Assembly (NCBI GenBank): GCA_024640825.1 | Contig: JAHEEG010000025.1 | Coordinates: forward strand, 1-34,272 | Direction: 5' to 3' | Origin: Gammaproteobacteria bacterium | Lineage (GTDB): Bacteria > Pseudomonadota > Gammaproteobacteria > Pseudomonadales > Azotimanducaceae | Length of the DNA stretch: 34,272 bases | Part shown: positions 24,778-34,272 of the stretch, piece after piece | How positions within the stretch are numbered: the first letter of the stretch is position 1 | Layout: every line of letters begins with the position of its first letter | Made by a program: the position numbers and the translations under genes | Notes under the pieces: generated by a model | Seen by the model: the letters and a program-made list of their open reading frames with translations, nothing else | What the model was told of the DNA's origin: nothing | The model's database searches: none

Positions 24778-25785
24778 GTGGTGAAACCAGAACCCGGCAG
24801 CGAAGCGTGGTTGAACCTGATCCGGGAAGAGATCATCGATCCAGAACGCCCCATCGTGGATCCCCACCATCACCTGTGGGACAGAGCCTGGGGACGCTAT
24901 CTTCTGGATGAGCTGTGGGCCGATACGGGGTCGGGCCACAACGTGGTAACCACCGTTTATCTGGAGTGCGGATCCGGTTACTTCCCCTCCGGGCCCGAGC
25001 ACCTCAAGCCCGTGGGGGAATCTGTTTTCGTCAATGAGATCGCTACGGCGTCCAGGACCGACCCTGATCGCGCAACCATTGGGGCCATCGTAGGCCGTGC
25101 AGATCTCCGGCTGGGCGCTGACCTCGACGAGGTATTGGAAGCCCACGAAACCGCAGCACCCGGGCTGTTCCGTGGTATTCGCCACGCCGGTGCCAGGGCC
25201 CTGTACCCGGAAACCCTGCGTATCGCTGGCAGCGCGCCGGAGGGCCTTTACCAGGATGACAGTTTCCGACGCGGCGTCGCCCGGCTGGGTGAGCTGGGTT
25301 ACACCTACGACACCTGGCACTACCATCACCAGAACCAGGACTTCGCCGATCTCGCCCTAGCCGTGCCCGGCACGACCATGGTGCTCAATCACTTCGGGAC
25401 GCCGGTCGGGGTGGGTCCATTTGCCGATCAGCGGGACGCGATCTTTGAGCAGTGGCAGCGGGACATCGAGCTCATCGCGCAGCGTCCCAACGTGGTGGCC
25501 AAGCTGGGCGGGCTCGCCATGCCCGACAACGGCTTCGGCTGGCACGACAGAGACTTGCCACCGACCTCAGACGAGTTCGCAGAGGCCCAAGCCCGTTACT
25601 ACCTTCACACGATCCGCTGTTTCGGTGCGGATCGCTGCATGTTCGAGAGCAATTTTCCGGTCGATCGCTGGTCGCTGTCGTATCACGTGCTGTGGAACGG
25701 CCTTAAGAAAATCGTCGCCGATTTTCCGGAGAACGAAAAGCACGCGATGTTCTACGGAACGGCGGCGCGGGTCTACCGGCTGTAG
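24778..25785 (+). CDS. Amidohydrolase-family (Amidohydro_2) metal-dependent hydrolase
   Basis: This 335-residue TIM-barrel protein starts at GTG 24778 (GTG 24781 is equally possible), both with AGGAGG upstream. The first strand carries IVDPHHHLWDRAWGRY, the HxH metal motif of the amidohydrolase superfamily. Later strands include LNHFGTPVG, NVVAKLGGLAMP and RCMFESNFPVDRWSLSY, where Asp ligands and the barrel end are expected. Amidohydro_2 members include lactonases and decarboxylases acting on aromatic or sugar acids; the substrate here is not evident. It may work with the preceding molybdoenzyme or the following acyl-CoA dehydrogenase and P450 (convergent). Confidence 0.88.
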   Translation: MVKPEPGSEAWLNLIREEIIDPERPIVDPHHHLWDRAWGRYLLDELWADTGSGHNVVTTVYLECGSGYFPSGPEHLKPVGESVFVNEIATASRTDPDRATIGAIVGRADLRLGADLDEVLEAHETAAPGLFRGIRHAGARALYPETLRIAGSAPEGLYQDDSFRRGVARLGELGYTYDTWHYHHQNQDFADLALAVPGTTMVLNHFGTPVGVGPFADQRDAIFEQWQRDIELIAQRPNVVAKLGGLAMPDNGFGWHDRDLPPTSDEFAEAQARYYLHTIRCFGADRCMFESNFPVDRWSLSYHVLWNGLKKIVADFPENEKHAMFYGTAARVYRL

Positions 25786-25844
25786 CAGGGCTTTGCGTCT
25801 GGTCGACTGACTGGGAACTGGCGCCAGGGAAGCCGGACGGGCGC

Positions 25845-27026
25845 TCAATCTGGCAGACCCAGGACCCGCTTGGCAATGATGTTGAGCTGAATCTCCTTGG
25901 TCCCTCCGGCAATGGTCAGAGACTTGTTGCGCAACCAGTCTCGGGTTGCGGCTAGCTCCTCGTGCGCAAAGCCGTCGCCGGCCCCAAGCCCGCGGGTTCC
26001 CATTGCTTGCAGCAGCAACTCATCGCCACTCTGGATATGTAACGCGCCGGTCAGCTTCACTGCAGATGAAGTGAAGCCGGGTGCCCGAGCTTTCGCCTCC
26101 TCAATGGCCCGCTGCTGGGTCAGGCGCTGGGCGAATCCGTTCATCTCGTACTCTATGAGCCCTCGGCGCAGGTTCGCATCAGCAATCCGATCGTCATCAA
26201 GCGGCACGTAGCGCCGGATGAACTGCGGCATGCGGCTTACCTCAGTGCGGCCGCCTTGAGAGCCGGAGATGTTGATGCCCGCATGGGTGGAACGCTCGAA
26301 CTGCAGCAGTCGCTTGCCGACGGTCCAACCGTTGTCTACCCCGCCGATCACATCTTCAATCGTCGCCAGCGCATCTTCAAAGTTGGTCTCACAAAAGGGC
26401 GAGGCGCCCGACAGCAGGCGGATGGGGCTCACCCGGACTCCGGGCTGATGCATGTCCACCAGTATCAGGCTGATGCCCTGGTGCTTTGGCTTAGCCGGCG
26501 AGGTGCGTGCCAGCACGAAGATGTAGTCACAATGGGCAGCATCGCTGGTCCACATCTTACGGCCGTTGATAAAAAACTGATCGCCCTGACGTTCGGCCCT
26601 GGTTGACAGGCTCGCGAGGTCGGAACCCGCGCCCGGCTCTGAGTATCCCATAGCCCAGCCACCCTCGCCGCGCGCAATTCCGGGCAGCCACCGGCGTTTC
26701 TGCTCGTCCGACCCAAGCTCAAGAATCGTTGGCCCGATGTAGTTGACGCCGCGCCCGGTGAGCGGCGTCCGCGCGTTGATGCGTTTAAGCTCCTCGATCA
26801 GCACGCGGTACTGATCCCGGCTCAGGGCCGCGCCGCCATAAGCCTTCGGCCAAGTCGGCACCGTCCAGCCACGTTCCGCCATGCGTTCCAGCCAGAGCTG
26901 CACATCAGCTTCGAGCGCGATCGACCGGCTGCCCCAGGCTAGCTGACCCGGGCCTTTGGCCCCCGACGGGCAGTGTTTCTCGAGCCAGGCACGGGCTTCG
27001 TCTCGAAAATCTGCCAGTTCGCCCAT
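25845..27026 (-). CDS. Acyl-CoA dehydrogenase
   Basis: This 393-residue flavoenzyme starts at ATG 27026 with GGAAGGGAAC upstream. It shows the N-terminal helical domain (FRDEARAWLEKHCP), the FAD/substrate motif GWAMGYSEPGAGSDLASLSTRAER, NGRKMWTSDAAHCDY, and the C-terminal FAD-binding TIAGGTKEIQLNIIAKRVLGLP. It oxidises an acyl-CoA at the alpha-beta position and passes electrons to ETF. The family includes members for steroid side chains and terpenoid or fatty acids; the P450 gene directly upstream (52-bp gap, same strand) suggests a shared catabolic route, but the substrate is not determined. Confidence 0.93.
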   Translation of the reverse strand: MGELADFRDEARAWLEKHCPSGAKGPGQLAWGSRSIALEADVQLWLERMAERGWTVPTWPKAYGGAALSRDQYRVLIEELKRINARTPLTGRGVNYIGPTILELGSDEQKRRWLPGIARGEGGWAMGYSEPGAGSDLASLSTRAERQGDQFFINGRKMWTSDAAHCDYIFVLARTSPAKPKHQGISLILVDMHQPGVRVSPIRLLSGASPFCETNFEDALATIEDVIGGVDNGWTVGKRLLQFERSTHAGINISGSQGGRTEVSRMPQFIRRYVPLDDDRIADANLRRGLIEYEMNGFAQRLTQQRAIEEAKARAPGFTSSAVKLTGALHIQSGDELLLQAMGTRGLGAGDGFAHEELAATRDWLRNKSLTIAGGTKEIQLNIIAKRVLGLPD

Positions 27027-27078
27027 CTGTTCCCTTCCACTGGTGCGGAGCGCCTGAGCCGCCTCCAGGCGACCTTGC

Positions 27079-28401
27079 TCAGGCCGCTTTAGTGATCGTC
27101 AGTTTCAGCGCCAGGGTGCCCAGCATGATTCCCGGCTGGTGCTCGAACGTATTGCCAGGTGCATACGCTATGCCGTCCAGGCGGTCCAGCAGCAGGTTCC
27201 AGGCAATGGTCTGCTCGACCCGGGATATCCCGGCGCCCGGACAAACCCTCGGCCCGGCGGAAAAGACCAGGTGGCGGGTGACCGCCTTGCGGCCCAGATC
27301 GAGATCGTAGGGACACTCCCACTCCTCCGGATCTACGTTGCCTGCGGCAAAACGCAGATGCAGCAGAGAACCCTTCGGCACTTCTACCCCCTGAAACACT
27401 TCGTCCTGGCTCGTGACCCGGGTAGAAAGCCCCTGGGTGGGAGAACGCAGCCGCATGCCCTCTTCGGTGAACTGACGGATCTTATCGCGATTGTTCTTCA
27501 GATCCTGAAACAGGCCGGGGTGCTCACAGATCAGCTGAGCCTGTTCTTCCAGCGCGTACTGGGTAGTTTCAAGACCGCCAATGATCATGGCGTAGACTAC
27601 GCCGTTTACTTCCATGTCGGTCAGCTTGCGCCCAAGCGCCTGATATTCCACCTGGGTCAGCCAGCTGATCATATCGTCCTGGGGATCCTTGCGCTTCTCG
27701 AGCACCTTCTCGTTCACGTATTCCTTGAAGCCATCGAGCAGCTCGAACTGGGCCCGGGTCTCTTCTTCAGTGAGAATGTTGCGGTGGCCTTTGCCATGAA
27801 CGAAGGAGGCAACCTGGGCCGTGCCCCATTCCGCCAGCTGCGGGATGTCCTCTTCCGGGAAGCCGAGCACGTTGGCCATGACCAGCTGTGGCAGCGGTCG
27901 CGCGAACTCGGCGATGAAATCTATCTGGCCCTTGTCGATCCAGTTGTCGATGAGGCGGTTCGCACACCGAGTGATCATCTCCGTATGGCGGCTGGCACCG
28001 GGACCAACCCAGGGGTCCGTAAGTTCCTGTCGGTGTGCGCGGTACAGCTCGTTGTTCGGCCGCAGGGTCGCCATGGATGCCATCATGGCGTTGACCCGGG
28101 GCGCGTCTTCCGGCGTTACGCCGGACTCTAGCAGCGCCTGGATGCCGAGATTGAGCGTCGGCAGAAACCGCACTGGATCTTTGACGACCCTGGAGATGTC
28201 CTCGTATTTGGTGAGGATAAAGCCGTCGGTCCCGGGCGCGAAACCCTCGCCGGGGATGCGCAGAACGGGGGCTTCGCGGTGCAGTATGGGGTAGGCTTCG
28301 TACCAGTGTTCCTGAGCCCCAGGGCTAAAAAGATCCACGTCCTCCAGGTGCACGGGGCACTTCATGGGACTCAGCTCGTGGTTCGGGGTCTTTTCGCTCA
28401 T
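27079..28401 (-). CDS. Cytochrome P450
   Basis: This 440-residue soluble P450 starts at ATG 28401 with GGAGGGAG upstream. It shows the haem loop FSAGPRVCPG with Cys387 as thiolate ligand, I-helix GGLETTQYALEE with the Glu-Thr-Thr trio, and the K-helix Glu-x-x-Arg within EGMRLRSP. It has no membrane anchor, so it uses a separate ferredoxin partner, none of which is seen nearby. The subfamily is not assignable here. The gene is cotranscribable with the acyl-CoA dehydrogenase gene 52 bases downstream. Confidence 0.93.
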   Translation of the reverse strand: MSEKTPNHELSPMKCPVHLEDVDLFSPGAQEHWYEAYPILHREAPVLRIPGEGFAPGTDGFILTKYEDISRVVKDPVRFLPTLNLGIQALLESGVTPEDAPRVNAMMASMATLRPNNELYRAHRQELTDPWVGPGASRHTEMITRCANRLIDNWIDKGQIDFIAEFARPLPQLVMANVLGFPEEDIPQLAEWGTAQVASFVHGKGHRNILTEEETRAQFELLDGFKEYVNEKVLEKRKDPQDDMISWLTQVEYQALGRKLTDMEVNGVVYAMIIGGLETTQYALEEQAQLICEHPGLFQDLKNNRDKIRQFTEEGMRLRSPTQGLSTRVTSQDEVFQGVEVPKGSLLHLRFAAGNVDPEEWECPYDLDLGRKAVTRHLVFSAGPRVCPGAGISRVEQTIAWNLLLDRLDGIAYAPGNTFEHQPGIMLGTLALKLTITKAA

Positions 28402-28719
28402 CCGTTATCTCCCTCCGGGTTGGCGCTTGAATGTCTGAGGTAAAGAATACCCTGGCGCCTAAAGGATGAACATGACCGATGGACCCGTTCATACCCCGCT
28501 GCCGCACCTGAAAATCGCGATTCAGGCCGCTGCACCGTACGGGTCCTCAGGTCCCGTAATGCATCCGACGGAAAGAGACGACTCCGAAACGCCAAGGTGC
28601 TTCTATCGAAAAAGGTGCTTCTATCGAAAAAGGTGCTTCTATCGAATAAGGTGCTTTTATCGAAGAGGTCGCCCGTGCAGAACTCGAGCAGCCGGAAAAC
28701 GGCCGTATGGAAGCCAACG
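28402..28719. other. 318-bp gap without a gene, between the c-cytochrome and P450 genes
   Basis: This is the longest stretch without a gene. It contains the P450 promoter side (28402-28480), a four-copy 18-bp tandem repeat (28594-28665) and a short inverted repeat near 28690-28705 that could end the cytochrome transcript. Open frames across it on both strands are built from the repeat and have no ribosome-binding site or recognisable family. Confidence 0.6.
28594..28665. repeat. 18-bp tandem repeat, four copies
   Basis: The unit AAGGTGCTTCTATCGAAA occurs four times in a row at 28594, 28612, 28630 and 28648. The first two units are identical, the third differs only in its last base, and the fourth differs in two. 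The core TTCTATCGAA is close to a palindrome (TTC-N4-GAA). Decay at the right-hand units suggests growth by slippage from the left. Confidence 0.9.
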
Positions 28720-29181
28720 CTACATCTGTTCCACCAGAGCCGCTCGACGCCGGGTGACTTCCCGGAGCGGTACCGCCCGCAGTTTCGACACCTCGGTGCC
28801 GGTGTACGGCACCCAACCAGCAGGCAGCTGTTCCGGGCTCATGGTAACCAGCACCCAGTTCAGCAGGTCGGCAAGCGCGGCATCGTCTAGGGCCGCGTTG
28901 GCAGAGCCAGGAACCTGCACGAGGAATTCCCTGCCGCCCCGCACGCGGAGAAAATTGCCCACGTAGTCTTTCATCACCGGAACGACGCCCGGGATACCAC
29001 GCCCTTCCGGCAGATGGCAACCCTGGCAGTTGAGCATGTAGTCGACTCGGGCTTTATCGACGTTCCTCACCGTATCCATCAGGGGCGTCTCCGGATCACC
29101 GGCAGCAACGACCGCGAGCACACCCGTTAGCAGCACCGTCGCGGCTCGACACACCCGCCAGCTCGGTCCAACGAAAGTCAT
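28720..29181 (-). CDS. Periplasmic c-type cytochrome linked to the amine dehydrogenase
   Basis: This 153-residue protein starts at ATG 29181, overlapping the light-chain stop (ATGA); the longer frame upstream lies inside that gene. A signal peptide (VCRAATVLLTGVLAVVAAG) precedes a single c-type haem motif, NCQGCHLPEG, and VPVMKDYVG may supply the axial Met. It is short and has one haem. TTQ amine dehydrogenases pass electrons to a blue copper protein or cytochrome c; no copper protein is encoded here, so this cytochrome is the likely acceptor. It is the last gene of the three-gene cluster. Confidence 0.8.
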   Translation of the reverse strand: MTFVGPSWRVCRAATVLLTGVLAVVAAGDPETPLMDTVRNVDKARVDYMLNCQGCHLPEGRGIPGVVPVMKDYVGNFLRVRGGREFLVQVPGSANAALDDAALADLLNWVLVTMSPEQLPAGWVPYTGTEVSKLRAVPLREVTRRRAALVEQM

Positions 29182-29699
29182 TCCACCGCAAGCCCGATGA
29201 TGATCGCGGTGGAGCAGTGATAGAGGGTGCTTTTCGTGCCCAGACACCAGTTGATGTCGTTGTTCTTGTCCGGTCGGTACATGGGTCGATCGCCCTCGTT
29301 GCGGTTGCACATGCAGTGCCCGCATGCGGTCTTGCCACAGCAGTCGTTGTAGGAGATGACGTAGCTCTTGCCGTCAACGGGATTGCGACAGGTGCCGATC
29401 CAGGTGATCGGCGACATCTCGGTACCCGGTGGACACGAAGTTTCCGTGCCGCCGCAGCAGCCGCAGAGAAAACCGTCGATCGCGCAATGCCGCCAGTAGT
29501 CGCAGGAAAGCGGATCACCGCTGTCAGGTATGTCCGAGGCCTGGGGTTGACCGCCGGAGGAGGCTCTTGCCACCGGCAAAACGGGAATGACGCCGCCGCC
29601 GACCAGAGCCGCGCCCATGCCGGCCAGCCAGCTACGCCGGCTGCTCCTGCGCGCCAGGCCCCGCGTCGATCTTTCGGAAACCTTGTCCAGCCAACCCAT
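29178..29699 (-). CDS. TTQ amine dehydrogenase light chain (MauA/AauA-like)
   Basis: This 173-residue catalytic chain starts at ATG 29699. An N-terminal twin-arginine signal (SRRSWLAG then a hydrophobic run to ARAS near 47) directs folded export. The TTQ tryptophans are Trp100 (SPITWIGTC) and Trp151 (NDINWCLG), 51 apart as Trp57 and Trp108 are in Paracoccus MauA. Asp75 and Asp119 fall on the conserved Asp32 and Asp76. All 12 framework Cys have counterparts, and two extra Cys (82 and 126) are present. The enzyme deaminates a primary amine to an aldehyde in the periplasm. The substrate, methylamine or a larger or aromatic amine, cannot be read from this chain. Confidence 0.92.
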   Translation of the reverse strand: MGWLDKVSERSTRGLARRSSRRSWLAGMGAALVGGGVIPVLPVARASSGGQPQASDIPDSGDPLSCDYWRHCAIDGFLCGCCGGTETSCPPGTEMSPITWIGTCRNPVDGKSYVISYNDCCGKTACGHCMCNRNEGDRPMYRPDKNNDINWCLGTKSTLYHCSTAIIIGLAVE

Positions 29700-29718
29700 G
29701 GTTTATCTCCAGAATCTC

Positions 29719-31932
<2,214 letters not shown>

Positions 31933-31938
31933 AGTCGA

Positions 31939-31976
31939 CCGACCTCCAGCCACAGCTGGTCGGCTGCGGTCCGCAG
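31939..31976 (+). terminator. Possible transcription end after trxB (two inverted repeats)
   Basis: CCGACC (31939-31944) pairs with GGTCGG (31958-31963), with an inner AGC/GCT pair. Directly after it CTGCGG-t-CCGCAG (31964-31976) is a second perfect inverted repeat. No T-run follows, so it may be a factor-dependent end or an RNA-stabilising structure. Confidence 0.3.
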
Positions 31977-32069
31977 AGCTGATACTTCACCCGGTTTTCA
32001 CGCCGGTAGAACGTCCTTTTCATCATCAGCCGACTAGCCTCGCTTCATGTTCCATCAATCAGCCAGCCC

Positions 32070-32675
32070 ATGTATCGATTCTTCGCACTCGCCCTCGCCG
32101 GCTTGCTCATGGGTGCCTGCCAGATGAACCAGCAGGCACCGGTAACCCTGGCCGACCAGGTAGACATCCCCCGCTTCATGGGCGACTGGTATGTCATCGC
32201 GACCATACCCACGCCCTTCGAGAAGGGCGCGTTCAACGCGCTCGAAAGCTATCGCCTCGCAGACGAGGGCTACATCGAAACGACCTTCACCTACAACAAG
32301 GACGGCTTCGATGGCCCTGAAAAGACCATGCGCGCGAAAGGCTTCGTGCGCGAGGAAGGCAATGGCGCCGTCTGGGGAATGCAGTTCATCTGGCCATTAC
32401 GCGCGGACTATCGCGTCATGTATGTGGCAGACGACTACTCCGCAACCGTCATCGGGCGAAATCAGCGCGACTACCTGTGGATCATGGCTCGAACCCCGAC
32501 CCTGCCCCAGGGCCAGCTGGACAGCCTGCTGGCCTTCTGCAGAAGCCAAGGCTACGACCTGAGCGAATTGCGCGTGGTGCCGCAAAGGGCTGCCGCCTCT
32601 GCATCTGCATCCGCATCCGCATCCGCATCCGCGAGGGATGAACCGGCATCCACCCGGGTCACACGGCTACAATAG
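32070..32675 (+). CDS. Outer-membrane lipoprotein lipocalin (Blc-like)
   Basis: This 201-residue lipocalin starts at ATG 32070 and has a lipoprotein signal with Cys17 in LLMGACQM. The lipocalin GxW motif is Gly38-Asp-Trp40 (RFMGDWYVIATIP), followed by the family strands (ETTFTYNKDGF, ADYRVMYVADDYSATVIGRN, YLWIMARTPTLP). The C-terminus carries an Ala-Ser run (about residues 178-187) encoded by a six-base repeat, then a short basic tail. Blc binds fatty acids or lysophospholipids. The tail is longer than in the E. coli protein. Confidence 0.9.
   Translation: MYRFFALALAGLLMGACQMNQQAPVTLADQVDIPRFMGDWYVIATIPTPFEKGAFNALESYRLADEGYIETTFTYNKDGFDGPEKTMRAKGFVREEGNGAVWGMQFIWPLRADYRVMYVADDYSATVIGRNQRDYLWIMARTPTLPQGQLDSLLAFCRSQGYDLSELRVVPQRAAASASASASASASARDEPASTRVTRLQ
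32601..32630 (+). repeat. Hexanucleotide tandem repeat inside the lipocalin gene
   Basis: GCATCT followed by four GCATCC units encodes Ala-Ser five times near the C-terminus. Copy-number change by slippage would keep the frame, so it would alter only the length of the flexible tail. Confidence 0.85.
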
Positions 32676-32705
32676 GCCCCTCACCCAGTAACCGAAGGCG
32701 ACGAC

Positions 32706-33182
32706 ATGACTCCCAGCTCTGCAGACGAATCCGGCTTCACATTGAAAAAGAACAGCGCCTGGAATCGGCAGGGCATCGCCCACTTCCTCGATGACGCGGT
32801 CGTTCCTCTGCGGCTGGGCGTGGAGTCGAAGAACAATCCGCTCATCGTCACCCTCTGGTTCGAATACCGCGATGCCGCGATCTGGTGCGCCGCTCACCGG
32901 GACTCTCTGGTAGTCAAGGTGCTGCAGGACAACCCCGTTTGCGCCGTTGACATTTCTACCAATGACATCCCCTATCGGGGCGTGAGGGGCGCAGGCAGCG
33001 CAGCCTGTCTGCCGGCGGATGGCGCGCAGATCCTCGACCGGCTCATAGAGCGCTACCTGGGCGGCAGCGACAGCCAGCTGGCCCGCTGGCTGAAGAGCAG
33101 AGAAGAAGATGAAGTTGCTTTGAAAATATCGCCTAAGTGGCTGACTTCGTGGGATTTCACCGAACGAATGGCAGACATCTAA
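32706..33182 (+). CDS. Pyridoxamine 5'-phosphate oxidase-like split-barrel protein
   Basis: This 158-residue protein starts at ATG 32706. The strands PLRLGVESKNNPLIVTLWFEYRDAAIWCAAHRDS and VVKVLQDNPVCAVDISTNDIPYRGVRGAGSAAC match the FMN-binding split-barrel family, in which a conserved W-F core and an N-x-P-V-C-type turn occur. The C-terminal helix bundle (ILDRLIERYLG) is also usual. It has no signal peptide. It may bind FMN or F420-like cofactors; the reaction is not known. It lies alone between the lipocalin and the cyclase gene, with which it is convergent. Confidence 0.75.
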   Translation: MTPSSADESGFTLKKNSAWNRQGIAHFLDDAVVPLRLGVESKNNPLIVTLWFEYRDAAIWCAAHRDSLVVKVLQDNPVCAVDISTNDIPYRGVRGAGSAACLPADGAQILDRLIERYLGGSDSQLARWLKSREEDEVALKISPKWLTSWDFTERMADI

Positions 33183-33239
33183 CGGGCTGCCGAACGTTCA
33201 GTAAACGGCCGAATAGATTAGAACTGAGAGGGCAGATCA

Positions 33240-34247
33240 TCAGCGGATGGCTACTGGATTAATGTACATCTGCACGGCGCCCCGCACTTTGGCCTGGCCT
33301 AGCACAAACAGAAATTCGAACGCGCCGTCGGCCACCAGCGGCCCGGTGTTCATGGTTTCCAGCAGATAGATCCCGTTCTCTTTCAGATAAATGACGTGCC
33401 CCTGATAGGGTCGCTCGGGGTGCTGAGGCGGAACCACGTCCACGCCCCAGGTGTCGGCGCCTACCGCGATGACCTCCTTTTCCGCCAGGTAGCGGGCCAC
33501 CTCTTCGGACTGACCCGGCTCGCCACTGACCCAGGCCTGGGGGTCCGCCTCCAGCTTGGCGTCCGTCCAGCCTGTATGAAACAGCACTACGTCGCCCTTG
33601 CGGATGGGCGTACCTTGCTTGACGGCTATGGCTTCCACGTCCTCAACCGTGAAAAACTGGCCGGCCTGCAGATGTTCAACCCCGTAATGCCCGGCGATGT
33701 CCAGAACGACGCCACGGGCGACAATAGGCGGAACCTTCTCGATGCCCAGCCGGGTGAGACCGTCGATCTGGGCAAAGTCTTTGGCTCGATTGCAGTTGTA
33801 GTAGACGCCGTCGTGGCCCAGGTGGCCCAGGCCATCCAGCTGTGAGCCGACGCCGAACCAGCCCTGAAACAGGTCGTCGTTGTAGGTAGCTTCGCCAAGC
33901 GGGCGGGCACCCTCTTGCTGGCCGGGCTGCACCACCTGCAGCGACAGGCCTCGCGGCGCGAATGCGGGCGTGGAGCTGTCGATGGTAATACCCAGGCTGT
34001 AAACCTTTCCGGTCTTGATGAGCGTCGACGCAGCCAGCACCGAATCTACGGTCACCAGGTTGGCGTTGCCGATCTCGTCCTCCGCGCCCCAGCGGGATGT
34101 TTCGCACGCAGGCTCGTCCGCCGACACCGCTCCGGCCCAAAATGCAGTCAAGAAAGGCGCAAGAATGGCCAACGACGGGGTCGTCGGCCATCGCGAGCGC
34201 CGCTGCGGGCGCACCCGCCCGTGTGACAACCGACGCAATCCGGACAT
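33240..34247 (-). CDS. Cyclase-family hydrolase (kynurenine formamidase-like), exported
   Basis: This 335-residue protein starts at ATG 34247 with AGGAGGGAAAGG upstream. It has a basic N-terminus with RRSRW and a hydrophobic stretch (LAILAPFLTAFWAGAVSADEP), so it is probably exported, possibly by Tat. The metal-binding region reads GSQLDGLGHLGHDG, a form of the cyclase HxGTHxDxPxH motif in which the first His is Gln. Later segments include GDVVLFHTGWTD and VGADTWGVDVVPPQ. The family hydrolyses N-formylkynurenine or related amides and lactones. The substrate is unknown. Its upstream region lies at the window edge. Confidence 0.85.
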   Translation of the reverse strand: MSGLRRLSHGRVRPQRRSRWPTTPSLAILAPFLTAFWAGAVSADEPACETSRWGAEDEIGNANLVTVDSVLAASTLIKTGKVYSLGITIDSSTPAFAPRGLSLQVVQPGQQEGARPLGEATYNDDLFQGWFGVGSQLDGLGHLGHDGVYYNCNRAKDFAQIDGLTRLGIEKVPPIVARGVVLDIAGHYGVEHLQAGQFFTVEDVEAIAVKQGTPIRKGDVVLFHTGWTDAKLEADPQAWVSGEPGQSEEVARYLAEKEVIAVGADTWGVDVVPPQHPERPYQGHVIYLKENGIYLLETMNTGPLVADGAFEFLFVLGQAKVRGAVQMYINPVAIR

Positions 34248-34272
34248 GCCTTTCCCTCCTCTGCCTACGGGC

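Noticed and set aside
28690-28705. GCCG-N5-CGGC inverted repeat as a terminator for the cytochrome gene
   Set aside because: Four base pairs without a T-tract is too weak to claim; it is mentioned only in the gap description.
28547-29020. Leftward open frame with SIEAPF repeats as a repeat protein
   Set aside because: It is out of frame over the c-cytochrome gene, is produced by the 18-bp repeat, and has no start signal or family resemblance.

Overview
The window is dense chromosomal DNA from a GC-rich Gram-negative proteobacterium. It has short intergenic gaps, many 4-base ATGA/GTGA gene overlaps, lipoprotein and Tat signals, and a complete cbb3-oxidase operon. The gene families (LonB-like protease, tandem universal stress proteins, slipin/NfeD pair, FixLJ, cbb3 oxidase, P450 and acyl-CoA dehydrogenase) suggest an aerobic to microaerobic gammaproteobacterium, but the genus cannot be fixed from the sequence. 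I saw no rRNA, tRNA, CRISPR, phage or insertion sequence.

Region 1 (1-9340) is a stress island. It holds six universal stress protein genes: a truncated one at the left edge, a UspE-like tandem protein, a divergent Usp-like protein and three single-domain proteins. With them are a Lon-family protease, a lipoprotein, a membrane NfeD protease with its slipin partner, and a phasin-like helical protein. The genes form a leftward operon (8240 to 4525) and rightward operons starting at 349 and 8421.

Region 2 (9401-21515) is one rightward block for oxygen sensing and microaerobic respiration. Its order is a CPA2 antiporter, a single-domain globin, a FixL-type haem-PAS kinase, FixJ, a degenerate receiver protein, ccoNOQP, ccoG, a very short FixH-like protein, ccoI, ccoS and a Yip1-type membrane protein. 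A near-identical motif, GGAAAWTACGG, lies upstream of the edge usp gene, between fixJ and the degenerate receiver, and upstream of ccoN. This suggests that one regulator, plausibly FixJ, ties region 1 to region 2.

Region 3 (21544-28401) holds a Na+/Ca2+ exchanger, a molybdopterin oxidoreductase, an amidohydrolase, an acyl-CoA dehydrogenase and a cytochrome P450. This looks like catabolism of an organic substrate that cannot be identified here.

Region 4 (28402-34272) holds a compact three-gene cluster for a tryptophan tryptophylquinone (TTQ) amine dehydrogenase: heavy chain, light chain and a c-type cytochrome. The usual maturation genes are absent between and beside them. A four-copy 18-bp repeat separates this cluster from the P450 gene. 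Thioredoxin reductase, a lipocalin with an Ala-Ser repeat, a flavin-type split-barrel protein and a cyclase-family hydrolase follow.

The most notable items are the FixLJ/globin/degenerate-receiver module with its shared motif, and the minimal TTQ amine dehydrogenase cluster.
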